Below are positions 1-10,861 of a stretch of DNA of 64,000 nt, one piece after another. Position 1 is the stretch's first letter. Each line of letters opens with the position of its first letter. The stretch comes from Auriscalpium vulgare. Taxonomy: Eukaryota > Basidiomycota > Agaricomycetes > Russulales > Auriscalpiaceae. The notes below the pieces were generated by a model. It did not search any database, had not been told where the DNA came from, and saw only the letters and a program-made list of their open reading frames with translations. The stretch spans positions 1,426,001 to 1,490,000 of the forward strand of contig JAHBBC010000010.1 of the NCBI GenBank assembly GCA_019915015.1, given 5' to 3'. The position numbers and the translations under genes were made by a program.

Positions 1-691
1 CGCCAGATTGTTCACAACTCGTCACCCTGCTCAGAGATCGCTGCCCGAGACTGCAGGTGGGTATACCAGAAGGCCTTTGTGCGCATCGCTCATCCCTTAC
101 CTCATACAGGAGCTATTTCTTCAATTCACATCGCATCCCGAAGATGGCTTTGCGCCCCCGAACCTTGGGGAAACTCTGTTCACGACGCAATGGCGCGACT
201 TGAGAGCGGTGCGGCTGCAGAATGTTGCCAGCACGCCCGATGCCGTTGCTTCATTCATCTCCGCACATCCTAGCCTGCGCAGCTTGTGGATTGACGATTG
301 GTTCGGCTGCTCCTCTCTCTTCCATGACAATTTCGAATTCCCCAGTTGGGATCCCACCATCGCGCTGCGACTCCCACTGCCTCCCGGTGTTCTCCCGAAC
401 CTAGAGTCCCTCCATTGCGCTCCAGTACAGGCCACTAGTATCATCCGGTCCATTTTGTCATCGGATCCCGCCGGTCGCATGACGGACTCAACGCTCTCAG
501 TGAGTGTCAACGTGGCACCGCACCTTGGAGACGGTGGAATGGAGGATCTGGAAGAGTTTATATCCATCATGAAGGACCTTCCGCCAACTATAACGGTGGA
601 GAATCGTGAATATGTAGAGGACGCGGTTCATGATCGGCGGTGGTTCAGAGAGAGATGGCGGGAGAAGCTTGCGGCCACAGCAACGTTGTAG
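1..691 (+). CDS. F-box/LRR-type protein, 3' part (5' end outside window)
   Basis: This is the C-terminal part of a basidiomycete F-box/leucine-rich protein. The first exon piece (to 56) encodes a segment ending RDRCPRLQ and is followed by a GT..AG intron at 57-109. The second exon (110-691) is open to a TAG stop. It contains LRR-like lines such as LRAVRLQNVASTPDA and LPNLESLHC, and it matches the paralogue at 2296-3878 in order and intron position. Proteins of this family are thought to act as substrate adaptors of SCF ubiquitin ligases, but the F-box itself lies outside the window, so the call rests on the paralogue. The C-terminus is highly charged (WFRERWREKL). No defect is visible in the part present. 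Confidence 0.6.
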   Translation, partial: ARLFTTRHPAQRSLPETAGGYTRRPLCASLIPYLIQELFLQFTSHPEDGFAPPNLGETLFTTQWRDLRAVRLQNVASTPDAVASFISAHPSLRSLWIDDWFGCSSLFHDNFEFPSWDPTIALRLPLPPGVLPNLESLHCAPVQATSIIRSILSSDPAGRMTDSTLSVSVNVAPHLGDGGMEDLEEFISIMKDLPPTITVENREYVEDAVHDRRWFRERWREKLAATATL

Positions 692-869
692 AGGGTTGCT
701 TTAGGGTACGTTCCTTTACTTCTCCGCTCGCTCCGTTTTCTTCTATAGCATGATAGATTGTGCTTCGCGCACGTCGTGAGGTAGACAGCGTAACGCTACA
801 GAGGTTATAAATTGTCACGGAATCGCAAAGCCTACGCGCGGCCATGCGCCACGAGACGGTGAGATTGGC

Positions 870-1583
870 TCAGTCGCCGTTACAGTACGGATTAGTGTTT
901 CCGTAGAAGCAAACAGCGATGCTGACGCAGTACTGAAGGCGGCGGCGTTAGAGAAAGCCACATGATATCGCAGTGCGACTTACTGGGTTCCCAATCAGGA
1001 GGTTATCACATGCACTGTCAACATTGTTGTTGAGCCCGTAGAAATCCGCGGTCGTCAGGTTGTAGAATGTGGCAATTGGCACACAAGACGTCTCAGTCGC
1101 GGTAACGTTGAGCGTGCAGGCCGGCTTCAGTTCGCGTGAGCACAACATGTTCGACGCTTCGTGCTGGAAAGATTACTTACATCCTAAGCAGACGAATTGT
1201 CCAGGAGTGAGAGAGTTGCCTGGAGAGAAGGGTCAATTCTCAACCTGCGTCCGCATTACGTCTGGAATCTCACATTGAACGTCCGGGTTGAGCGATTCAA
1301 TCTGCGAAGCGGTGATCCCTGACCATGCGTAGATGGTGCTGCACGTATCGCCCTCCCTGCATAAAGAAAAGGCTGTCGATGAGGGCCAATCTAGCATCCT
1401 TCCATCATCCAAACATGCGAGATTTTGTAGGTTTCTGGTGTCCAGATTAGCGTGCAGGCTAGGTCGTGCATCATAGCACTCACCAAAGCACGTCGGCCTC
1501 GGCCCATCAGCCTTCACGCTGCTGAGAGACATCCCCCATAGGAAGAGGCAAAGCAAGGCTACAGCAGTTGTAGAGGTGAGCAT
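870..1583 (-). CDS. secreted protein with two LysM domains
   Basis: A chitin- or peptidoglycan-binding LysM protein, probably secreted. The start at 1583 gives a signal peptide of about 25 residues (hydrophobic core AVALLCLFLW, ending SSVKA). Exon 1 carries the first LysM (GDTCSTIYAWSGITASQIESL, then NPDVQC), and a 54-nt intron (1273-1220) leads to NSLTPGQFVCLG. A second LysM follows around 1124-960 (TSCVPIATFYNLTTADFYGL, then NNNVDSACDNLL). A further intron leads to a final exon (YCVSIAVCFYGN..., stop 870-872). The LysM pattern with paired Cys is typical of fungal LysM effectors and chitin-binding proteins. The junction between the two LysM exons (1181 to about 1124) does not close in frame with a standard acceptor. 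That is either an unusual splice site, a sequencing slip or a real lesion. Confidence 0.7.
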
Positions 1584-1651
1584 GATGACAATCGGAAGCG
1601 TAAAAGTGGAATCCCCAGTACAGAGATAGAGATCCGAGTGACGAGGCGACG

Positions 1652-1664
1652 AGTATTTATACCG
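1652..1664 (-). promoter_or_regulatory. TATA-type core promoter of the LysM gene
   Basis: Read on the minus strand the site is CGGTATAAATAC, about 70 nt upstream of the LysM start codon. The same CGCG-GTATA arrangement precedes both CFEM genes. Confidence 0.45.
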
Positions 1665-2199
1665 CGTCAGACCGAGTAGATCATCTTTGAAAGCCACGCG
1701 GAGGATTTCTCCAAAACGTACGGCAGAGGTCGAAGAGGCAAGGCAATAATTCGGAACGACAGCAGCGCATATGCTTCTGCTTGCTACTAATGTCCATCAT
1801 GATTGCGAAGACGCGACACATGTTAGGCCGCATGGACAACCCCTGCACATTCACCTCGGAGGTAGTCTCCGTAGCTTGACCTTATGGTATCAGAAAGATA
1901 GTCGTTCTGAATATAAGCCTCGGAGGTGAATTTCATCCGACCAAGCATACGAGGCAACGCTAGCTGGATGTCCGTCATGAAATGACAAACGTTAGATGCC
2001 GGAAAATTCTCCGTGCCGACCGCTGAATATCCAGATGGACGATTCATCTGTGGCAGTCATGCGCGAGGAACAGCGGTTCTGATGGATCCGAGAGTACTCC
2101 ACGCGGTGGGTTGAAGCAGTGACTGTGTTGTGGAAGCTGGTGGCCGACTCGGATTCGGATGATGCAGCGACCCGTTCCGACTTTTCCGGCTGAGTTTGA

Positions 2200-2241
2200 A
2201 TAGGCACTCTGGCCCGCTCTACACCTGCTCTACACCCTCTA
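2200..2241 (+). repeat. direct repeat copy 1 (F-box promoter segment)
   Basis: Forty-two bases beginning ATAGGCACTCTGGCCCGCTC recur at 3875-3916. Looser similarity extends on both sides (about 2135-2280 against 3838-3950). This copy lies 55 bp upstream of the F-box start. Confidence 0.8.
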
Positions 2242-2295
2242 TAGCCGCATCGTCCTGGAGTTACGAGTGGAGTAGGTACACTTCATGCCAGCACC

Positions 2296-3878
2296 ATGAC
2301 CGTGCTATTTTTCCTTTCCTTTCCCGTAGAGATCATAGAGGCGGTCATCGATTGGATGGATGACCCCGATGACCTTCGGTCGTTGGCTTGCACTTCCAAG
2401 GCCTTCTACTCGCCAGTAGTCCCTCGCCACACCGACGCACGCATCCTCCGCCTCCCACTCTTTGACCGTTGTGCCTGGTCGGTTCTCGTCAATGACCCGC
2501 GTCTTGCAAGAAACATACGCTCCTTCAACATCGTCTCCTCTTTCGAAGTGGACGAGAAACACTTTCCGCGTACGCTCTTCCCGTTCTTCGACCATGACTG
2601 CTGGCACTGCACCCCTCGATCTTGCGGGACACCCGTCGATGTGGCATACTGGGACGTTTTTTCAGCGGGAGAACGAGATTCTGTTGATGGGTGCGATAAC
2701 CAACATGTCGGGGCTCACGTCTTTCAGCTGGAAAGACGGTTTTGCGTCGGTTGTCCGTGCAAAATCGGAGCCCAGCGGACGGGACGTATGGACAGCGCTT
2801 GCAGCGTGTCGAAATGTCACGGAGCTTATTGTGCACGAGCCACCCGGAGCATATACATGCACCGATCTGTGGGAAACCGCCGTACGTGCTGTCGTGACTG
2901 CTGGAGGAAACTTGGTGTGCTAACCCGCACGTCGACAGATCTTCTCGATGTCCAACTTGACCGTGTTTGACTTCGAAATGCTAGATATACCCCGGGACGC
3001 CTGGAATTTTGCGAGGCTGGAGCCCATGCTCCGAGAAAGATGTCCCGGTCTTCAGGTTCGTGCGCCGTCATTCTTACATCTCGCAATGCAGCCGCACTGG
3101 CTCTGACTCCGAAAGCGACTCCACCTGATCTTGAGCTATGATTTCCCCCTCGAGGTGCTGCCGGCGGACATCTCGGACACTGTCCTTGGAGGTCGCTGGC
3201 CGCAACTATCCTCGCTGGTCCTCCGCAACGTCTCGAGTACTCCGGACGCGTTCGTGGCGTTTCTCCATGCGCATCCGGGAATCGTCAACCTCGCCTTTGA
3301 CCACTGTCTCGCCTGTTATCCTCATCCTGGTTGGGAGGATGAAAGCGATCGTGCGGGGGAGTGGCCATTCCCTGCCCCGCTGGCATGCGATGCCGAGAAT
3401 CGTTCCCAATTTGAAATACCTGGCATGCTGTCCCGGCCCTGCGATCGATATCCTCGCAGCAACACTTCATTCGACGACTGGCGAGCGCAAGATAGCCGTC
3501 GACATCTGGAGTAGGAAACAGGGGGTCAACCCACGCCTCCAAGAGTTCATTAATTTTGCGAAGGTAAACAGTTCGTTGAGTGTGTTGAGGGTAGAAGACT
3601 TGGCAGCTTTTGTGGATCCGCAAGATAGCCTGTTTAGGCAAGTAGAGCAAGGCTGTTTTTGTATTTTGTTTGCTCTTGCACAGAGGTGTGTGCAGCTGTG
3701 GCTTGCCTACGATGCCAGACTGACTTGTGTAGATAAAAGGGCCACCGCATGCTGTACGCCAAAATGTGCCTCAGGCGTCGTCGACTCGTACTCTCTTACG
3801 ATGTATCCTCTGCCTTTACGACAAGTTGTCACAGTGGAAGCTGGTGGCCGATACAGCGACCCGGCTGGATTTAGATAG
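2296..3878 (+). pseudogene. F-box/LRR gene with two frame disruptions
   Basis: An F-box protein paralogous to the gene at 1-691. It starts at ATG 2296 with an F-box-like N-terminus (FPVEIIEAVIDWMDDPDDLR, then SLACTSKAF). The reading frame must shift near 2600, where the line after FFDHDC continues one frame over as ENEILLMGAITNMSGLTSFS. Introns at about 2880-2937 (GTACGT..CGACAG) and 3058-3115 are well formed. The last exon gives LSSLVLRNVSSTPDAFVAFL, matching the paralogue. A second shift near 3380-3400 is needed to continue as MPRIVPNLKYLACC. The frame then runs to a stop at 3876-3878, although the original stop may be earlier. Two single-base-type shifts suggest a decaying copy. Assembly error is the alternative. 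Confidence 0.6.
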
Positions 3879-3916
3879 GCACTCTGGCCCGCTCTACACC
3901 TGCTCTACACCCTCTA
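3875..3916 (+). repeat. direct repeat copy 2 (orphan F-box promoter segment)
   Basis: An exact copy of 2200-2241 placed at the 3' end of the F-box copy, with no F-box gene after it. This suggests a tandem duplication whose next unit was lost. Confidence 0.8.
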
Positions 3917-4329
3917 GTATGGCCGCATCATGCTGGAGTAGGTACTCGATATAAGTATACTGGCATAGTGGAATGTGATGTACCGGTGGTCCGCACAGCG
4001 GAGCTCCCACAGCGCGGCCACATCTTCTGCATGGTCATGGCATCGGTGCGGCATGGTTCCTTCGTCCGGATCAGATCTTACTTGATGATCAGATGTCACA
4101 GAGCTGATTCCCCCATAGCCCGCGTAGACATGCGAGCGGTACTAATACCTCCACCCGCGTTTCCCAATGCATCTAAGCTTCGCCAGCCGTGTCGAGAGGT
4201 CATCTGGTAGTAGTAGAGGAACCGCCACGGGGCGAGGGTCGCGTCCGTAGGGGAGGGGACGTGCTGAGGGTTGGGTGTCAGCCGCACCGCAGGTGGGTGT
4301 AGAGCGCTGCCCCAGCGCGCTTAGTGGCC
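3879..4329. other. intergenic without recognised gene
   Basis: Apart from the repeated promoter piece at its left end I see nothing here. Short frames exist on both strands but none resembles a known family. Confidence 0.4.
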
Positions 4330-5172
4330 CAGCATGCGCGGCGTGTCGCGCAGCCGAGCCTCTGCACCGGCATATACGCTGGACAAGCGATGCCCATATG
4401 CGCGGGCTGGAAGACCTCGCGCTTTGGCCGACATGGACCGGTGCCGGTACTCGACTGTGTTAGCGTCAGCGAGCTTGGCGCGCGGGAGACAGGGCGGACG
4501 CACCGCAGGTGATGACCTTCTCCACGAACAGCTTCCGCCCGTGCTGTGGGATCAGCGCCTTCTTGTCGTCCGGTACTGTGATACACCACAGCTTTCGCGT
4601 GGTGGGTTCCCGGTCTGCGCGCGGGATAAGTGAGATGAGCATGGAGGCGGGTCGAGTACGCATGGAAGCTGGGGAGGACGGACGGTGAATGAGCTATGTC
4701 AGAGAGCCGCGCACCTGTCCGTTGATGAACATCTGTATGCTCATCAGCCGCTGCTTCCCGTCCACGCACACGCGTGTCTCCTCGCCGTCGTTGTCGACGA
4801 CCGCCGCGAAAATAACCGGCGGCACGTAAACGTTGTGTAGATCAAATGCATGATCTCCATCTGCTTCGCCTTCGACCACACGACCTCTGCGCGCGTCATT
4901 GTGAGGTACGCGCGCCGGACGGACGACGCAACTCACCGCACTGGTAGTAGTACGCCAGCTCGAGGTCGATACGCCCCTGGCATCATCCCTGCCGCTGCGT
5001 CAGCCGCCCGTCCAACCCAGCAGCCAAGAGGCGCAGAGAGAACACGCACAGTGCAGCCGCTCTGTCGTGGTCGCGGGTCCCTGTCATCCTCGTCATCCTC
5101 GTCGAATGCCGCGTCGTCGTCCGCCTCGCGCTCCGGCGCATGCTCATCGCGTTCCTCGTCCTTGCCTGACAT
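4330..5172 (-). pseudogene. DUF262/ParB-like domain protein, decayed
   Basis: Scattered blocks of a basidiomycete DUF262 (GmrSD N-terminal-like) protein read in order on the minus strand, but in different frames. The acidic start is MSGKDEERDEHAPER at 5172. It is followed by VVWSKAKQMEI (about 4880), YVPPVIFAAVVD with VCVDGKQRLMSIQMFINGQ (about 4830-4720), and RKLWCITVPDDKKALIPQHG (about 4600). The last block is REVFQPAHMGI (about 4420). VCVDGKQRL is the hallmark DGxQR motif of the family. Introns at about 4717-4621 and 4510-4460 look genuine, but frame shifts are needed near 4835 and 4430, and the expected EYQR motif is degenerate. I therefore call it a pseudogene. No function can be assigned in fungi. 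Confidence 0.65.
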
Positions 5173-5208
5173 GCGTGAGAGTGTCGTGGTGTATCGGGTG
5201 AGTGGCTA

Positions 5209-5706
5209 GTGGGAGGCAGGGCGTCAGTATCGCGCGGAGAAAGTGACATGGCAGACTACAGTCAAGAGCGGGGAAATAGGGAACGTTCACTTGAGTTTCC
5301 AGACTGCTTCAAGTACTGTAAGGACCCCGGTGCACCCCCTCCCCCACAAAGACCCCATCTCGGATTTTGCCGGTCCGTGTTGCAAACAAGTCACGTTCGA
5401 CGCGGAGCGGGATGGCCAGTTTGGTTTGAACGTCTCCATATGCTCGACGGTCAGGAGGGCGAGCAGATCAAGAAAAATGGCGCATGAGCTCTACATAACT
5501 GGAGAAACTGAGTGGCGGCGTGCACTGGAAAGGCAGTTTATGCCGCGTAAGAACAGAAAATGGCCAAACAAACCCCAACCGACGGTCATCTAGTCGCACA
5601 GTAATCGTGCTGAACTTCTATCCACCGAGACTCCTCGCAAACCCAAGCAGAGTCCTCACGTACAGCTCGGGTTCTCCCATACAGAGTCCAGAAATACATT
5701 TCCACA
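5209..5706 (+). repeat. FunK1 5' flank, duplicated upstream of the second kinase copy
   Basis: This 0.5-kb flank of the first kinase gene recurs in inverse orientation upstream of the kinase at 14495-16992 (about 17480-17083). It includes a shared run of C-rich sequence near 5335-5360. The flank was therefore duplicated together with the gene. It presumably contains the kinase promoter. I see no independent gene in it. Confidence 0.7.
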
Positions 5707-8194
5707 ATGGAACACCATCTAATGTCCTGCACTCCCGAACAGTGGCTTGACTCGCGCACACCCGAGATATTGTCCGCAGCATCATCCCTCGACGAACTTA
5801 CCGATGCACTCAAGAAAGAGAACTCTCTCGGTGCAAATGGCTGGACAGATCTCATCACGGCTCAAGGAGACGAAGACACGGTGTTCACCAAAATCTCTTC
5901 CATCGCCGATGCTATCCGCACCGCAGCCGCAAAACTTTTTCCCTTAGAGCCTACGTCCATCATACAGACCGAACCTCGAAAAGGAACTCTTTCAGAAGTG
6001 CGAGGCTACCGCTACCTGCATGAGGCTCCCGCCACCCTCCTCAATTTCGATAGGTCTGTACCTCCTCCTAGCTCCCCACGTCTTCGTAAATCATCTATCC
6101 TTTCGAACAACACGTCCGAGACGGTATGCATAGCCGAAGTCAAGCTGAATGATACAAATGAAGATCGACAAGACGTTAGTTTTCCGTCCCGTGTATGCCT
6201 GCCTGGTGTCCATAACTTCACATCTAGAACGAGACGGAGATTATGAGTGCCGCTACCGACGTCATCTATAATGACCCTTGCCGTCGGTTCATGACCGGCT
6301 TCACGATCGAGAAGGACCAGATGCGTCTCTGGTATTTTTGTCGGGCACATATTCTCGTTTCCCATTCCTTCAACCTCCACGAGGTAAGACTCTCTTTAAG
6401 TTGTCTCGGGCAAATTCTGACTAGCTTTCAGGAACCACAACTCCTCATACGTTTCCTCTTATACGTTCAGTGCGCGCCCCGCTTTGATCTCGGATATGAT
6501 CCGACCGTGACACGCTGCTGGGTCAACGTAGAGGGCAAGACAGGTCAGCAGATGGCATACGAGTATAGAATCGGGGGCCGAAAGTTCCTCACCAAGGGCA
6601 CTCCCTTGTCGGAGAATTCGGCCTTCGACATCGTCTCGCGCGCGACACGTGTCTGGGAAGTCTTCGAGATACTTCCTGGAGGTCGCCTCAGTGAAGAGTC
6701 CTACGTCCTCAGAGATGCATGGCTCTACGAAGACGCGATGCTGGAGCAAGAAATTCATACGGCCATCTTGAAGAGACTGGCCGAACTTGACGCTGAGACT
6801 AGCGGCGAGTCCACGCACTACGAGTCTGACGCTCGGCACCATCTCTTGACCTTTATTTGCGACGGGTGGGTCACGATCGAGGACGGTTCCCAGGAGCACG
6901 ACATAACCGCTGCACTTCCCGGATCAAGAACGGCTGCTACTTGCACGAAAGTCGGAGTCGCCGCAAAGTCACTCACCCCAGGCTCGCAACGAGACTCGAG
7001 GCAAGATCGGCAAAGGATGCATATGCAAAGCAAAGCCGGGCCTCCCTATCTGAAACATCATCGTCTGAAGCATGCTCGTACCGTCTTCAAGGAGACGTGT
7101 GAGAGTGTGGACGAGATCAAGGATTTCCGGTCGCTCGTTTCGTGTCTTGCAGACATCGTCAAAGGTGAGGTTTCGTACAACCCTGTGCGCCATGTCTGAC
7201 AAGTTGCTCTAGCTTTGAATCTCATGCGACTCGCGGGGTATGTCCACCGCGATGTTAGTGCTGGGAATTGCCTGTGGCTTCCGGCCGCAGGCAATGAGCC
7301 CGGCAGAGGCATACTCGCCGACCTGGAGTACGCGAGACCCTACGCAAGTATGAATGGCCATGACCCCAGGACGGTACGTCATGCTTGGCAATGTTCTCAG
7401 CTCCTACTGACAATCGCCAGGGTACACCAGCATTCATGGCAACGGAGTATCAGACAAGGCTATACTTCTTCTTGCCCAAACCCAAAGATATCTTTTCTGC
7501 CAAGCCCCCCGAGTTTATATTTAACTTCTACCACGACTTGGAGTCTGTGTTCTGGATCTTCGTATACTTCATCCACTATCGGCCGCCTATCATCCTGGAG
7601 AACAAACCCGAAGACCTCGTCGAGACGGTCCGCAAATCAGCCATAGATTACCTCAGCGACGACGTCCAGGGCAACTCATCACGAGCAGCTCTCGTGTCCG
7701 GCGGGACCTACTACCTGTATTCTCACCTCGCACCCCTCTACGGCGATGAGAGCTGGCTGTTGTCGGGTGTAGATGTCTTGGACACTCTCCAATTGGCGTA
7801 CAAAGACCTCGAGAAAAGGCCGATCAGCAATGGGAGGTGGGGCGAGGATTGCTTCGCCAGTCAGCCCTACTCGGACATCATGAAGCAGCTGTCGGAGCTC
7901 ATGCCGGAACATGCGGACGACGTCCCGGTCGGGGATATTAGAAATATGGGAACCAAGCTCCAGGAGGACGAGGAGCTGGGAAAGGGCCAGAGCGAACACG
8001 CGACGGCGGACGAGGAGATGGCCCAGGAACCAGAGAAGCGCAAGGCGGAAGAGGAGGCGAGCGAGGAGGTGGAAGAGGAGGCGGGCGAAGACCAGGCCGA
8101 GCAGTCGACGGCGGGCGAGAAGGTGGGCGAGGGTGAGGCCCAGGCCAAGCGGTCGATAAAGACGGCAAAGACGAAGCGCGGCAGGATGAATTAG
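5707..8194 (+). CDS. FunK1-family protein kinase, copy 1
   Basis: A fungal-type kinase of the FunK1 family, which is expanded in Agaricomycetes. Exons are 5707-6174, 6228-6383, 6432-7164, 7213-7373 and 7421-8194, giving 763 aa with all phases closing. The N-terminal domain contains the family block NDPCRRFMTGFTIEKDQMRL. The kinase core shows the catalytic loop YVHRDVSAGN, the metal-binding DLEYAR and the activation-segment end GTPAFMATEY. The beta3 position reads VLRDAW, with Arg where a Lys is usual, so activity is uncertain. The tail is an acidic Glu/Ala/Lys repeat region. The gene is intact and is the inverted relative of the copies at 14495-16992 and 18525-21015. The homology extends past the stop to about 8275. 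Confidence 0.85.
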
Positions 8195-8420
8195 AAGCAG
8201 AAGGGCCATAACGAGTAAAAACTTACCAAATGTATGACTTGGACACACAGAGATTCACTCTATTTGTTGTTGAGGTGCAAACTTCACAGCCGTCTCTACC
8301 TCATACCCGTAAATATGTAGTCGGGTCGTAGTCGCTTTTCAAACTGATCCAACGAAGATATGCCCGTACACCTTGTTTTCCTCTTCTCTTGTCCGGAACG
8401 GCCACTGGCGTTGTGGCTTA
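8195..8420. other. 3' flank of FunK1 copy 1
   Basis: The first 80 bases match the 3' flanks of the other two kinase copies. The rest, up to the TA at 8419-8420, is unique spacer. Confidence 0.5.
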
Positions 8421-9537
8421 CAGCCGTTTTCATAAGTGATGACAGTGCCGCGTTTTTTTGTTCAAAGAGGCAAGTGTGGCGACGCGACCCCAACGCTGTA
8501 GCCTCTCGACTTCCTCAGTCAAGTTCTCATCTCCATGCAGCCGGGACCACCTATGATACCTCCTAACTGAGCTCACAATACCCCCTTGTATGCACATAAG
8601 AGGACTTCCGAACCAGCAAGCCAACATCAATCCGCACTCACGACGATCAAGCTGCGAGGATGTTCAATATTTCACCACACAGTCAGTCATAATGAAGCTC
8701 CCATCATTCTGGATGGTGAATCCGGTGTCACAGAGGCGGTGACGCCTAAGAATAAGTGCGCATACAAGAGGGCAGAGACTCGGACTGGGAGAGAGAGCAA
8801 GTATGCATCACGAATACTGTATCCGTACCAGTATGCCTCCCTATCCCTCCCTTCCCATAGTTCTGCCCTTGTCATGACACTCATTGAGGATGTGGTTTTG
8901 CGCCTGAGGCCTGAGGTTCATCTTCGGTCAAACGACATCGCCGGTGTCGTCTGGAGTGCTCGGGCGAGTCAGCTGACAGCGCTAGGAGCGGCGCACTCTG
9001 GCGGCGAACGGACGCGAGCGGCGAAGGTGATGTGCGAGGGTGTCCGCGGTCCGTGAAGATGCTGCTCTTGTTCGAGATGGTCGGGGACGGTGGGCCGCGG
9101 CGCGGGCACGGGCGCGGGGAGCTGGGCGAGCGAGGGCGCGGCCGACACCGCGAGCGGCGAGCAGCGGCGGCGGCGGGGCATCGAGCTGCGTGACGGACTA
9201 CGATGCAGCGAAGGCTCAGCCGCTTAGGTCGTGTCATCGGCCTTGGGCATCTGTGGGTACGTGCTGGGGAGCGAGGCGTGCGAGGAGCGCGATACCCCTT
9301 CCAAGACTGTGTCGAGGGTGTTGCACACACACAGCGAGCTTGGTGTTGCGGGAAATTGACTGGCCAGCGATGGTGTTGATAATAACACAGTCTATTGGCA
9401 GTAGAGAGGTACAGATGAGCCTAAGGAGGTACCTAGAGTACTTAGTACGCAGGTAGTACGACGCGCGTGCAGCCGTCGCCACACTTGCCTCTTTGAACGA
9501 AAAACCGCCGCACTGTCATCACTTATGAAAACGGCTG
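8421..9537. mobile_element. non-autonomous DNA transposon with 64-bp terminal inverted repeats
   Basis: The left end (8421-8484, starting CAGCCGTTTTCATAAGTGAT) and the right end (9474-9537) are inverted copies with a few mismatches and one small gap. They enclose 1117 bp and are flanked on both sides by TA, as expected for a Tc1/mariner-like TA target duplication. The interior has a 156-codon plus-strand frame at 8586-9056, but no transposase motif (no DDE/D blocks) that I can see. It is probably a MITE-like or internally deleted element. Confidence 0.7.
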
Positions 9538-10147
9538 TAAAGTTAGACGGCTTTTCTGTCAGATGATTGCAAGAATTGGGAATCTGCTTCCGCTACCACC
9601 ATCCTGGCGGGTCACGGTGGCAACGGCAACGGGTGCACACTGCACTTCCGCAGGCTCCATGCGCATGTCACTCAAGGGCGAAGGCGGACGTGCTGGGAGA
9701 CATCCATGGCGGGGGTGGCGTCGATGTCAACCGAGCAGGAGGCTGGGAAGAGCGCGGGCGTCACTGGAGGGAGAGACGAAGGGCCTGGCGACAGGGCGAT
9801 ACTCGAATACGTATCAAATCTGTATGCTCAGACTCGTTTCTCCGCGTCAGGGTCCGTCGTCGGTTGTGCACAGTCGAGCTATCCTGCTGACCTCCACCTC
9901 TCCACGCCGCGATCTGAGAACCTCAGAGTCAGAAATATAAACGGTGATGGGATGGAGCGCTAACCAACGGGTGCAGTTCGCCCATGTCCCAGCGCTATAT
10001 CACATGTTAGCGTGACGTCTTCCATATCTACAGGCTCATACTCGCTCGCCTCTCGCACCTATACACCAGACCTACACAGTCCTCTCTCGGGCCTCATCGA
10101 CATCTCTCTCCGCAACCAGCACCCCACCCGCGCATCTCATCCCCGCA
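9538..10147. other. intergenic, upstream of SCP2 gene
   Basis: Several short overlapping frames are present, none recognisable. The last 100 bp are pyrimidine-rich and likely form the promoter and leader of the lipid-transfer gene. Confidence 0.4.
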
Positions 10148-10697
10148 ATGTCTGACATCAAAGTCGAGGGCTTCAAGGTAGCGTCGTTTTGACGGCGGCG
10201 ACGCACGCGCTGACGCGACTGCAGAGCTCCGAGATCCTCGACCAGCTCGCGCAGGTCTTCGCAGCCTACAGCGACGAGGAGAAGGCCGCCCAGATCAAGA
10301 AGGTGCGCCCCATCCCATCCCTCTGTCGTCGCCAACTGACCCGGCGCGGCAGACGAAGGGCATCTTCGAGCTGCGCGTGAAGAACGACGCCGGCGCAGAG
10401 GCCGTGTGGACGATCGACCTCAAGACCGCGGGCACCGTCTACGCGGGCCCCGCGAAGCCCAAAGCCGACGTCACCATCATCCTCTCCGACGACACCTTCG
10501 GCGCGCTCGCCACGGGCAAGCTCGACGGCCAGAAGGCGTTCATGACCGGCAAGCTCAAGACAAAGGGCAACATGATGCTCGCCACCAAGCTCGACGGCGT
10601 GCTCAAGGTGCGTTTCGCCTGGCTTGTCTGTCAACGAGCGCCGGCGGCTGATCGTCCGTTCGCGCTGCAGTCGGCGAAGGGCAAGGCGAAGCTATAG
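10148..10697 (+). CDS. SCP2 sterol-binding domain protein (non-specific lipid transfer)
   Basis: A single-domain SCP2-type lipid carrier of 129 aa from four exons: 10148-10177, 10225-10302, 10353-10607 and 10671-10697. All junctions are phase 0. It opens MSDIKVEGFKSSEILDQLAQ and contains the family core AEAVWTIDLKTAG, KPKADVTIILSDDTF and GALATGKLDGQKAFMTGKL, so length and order fit stand-alone SCP2 proteins. Such proteins bind fatty acyl-CoA or sterols and are often peroxisomal. The C-terminus ends KGKAKL, which is not a canonical SKL signal, so location is unclear. It is convergent with MGM1, with only 164 bp between the stops. Confidence 0.92.
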
Positions 10698-10861
10698 TAC
10701 CGCCCGCGCTCGTTCCTACATTATCCTCGCCTATTCGTTGCTGTGTATATCCGGGGTCATTATCGTGCCAATAATATGAGCGGTGCGATGTAGTGTAAAA
10801 AAAAGCGGCGAAAAGTGGTGGTAGAGTCCTAACGCTAGGTAACACGGACCCGAATAATCAA

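Larger units (their letters stand above)
1584..2295. other. intergenic, divergent promoters
   Basis: This gap separates the LysM gene from the F-box copy. It holds the LysM core promoter and, at 2200-2241, a 42-nt segment repeated exactly at 3875-3916. A 75-codon minus-strand frame at 1823-2047 resembles nothing I know. No gene is supported. Confidence 0.4.

Noticed and set aside
8586..9056. 156-codon frame inside the inverted-repeat element
   Set aside because: No similarity to transposases and no helix-turn-helix or DDE pattern. It is kept only as a description of the element.
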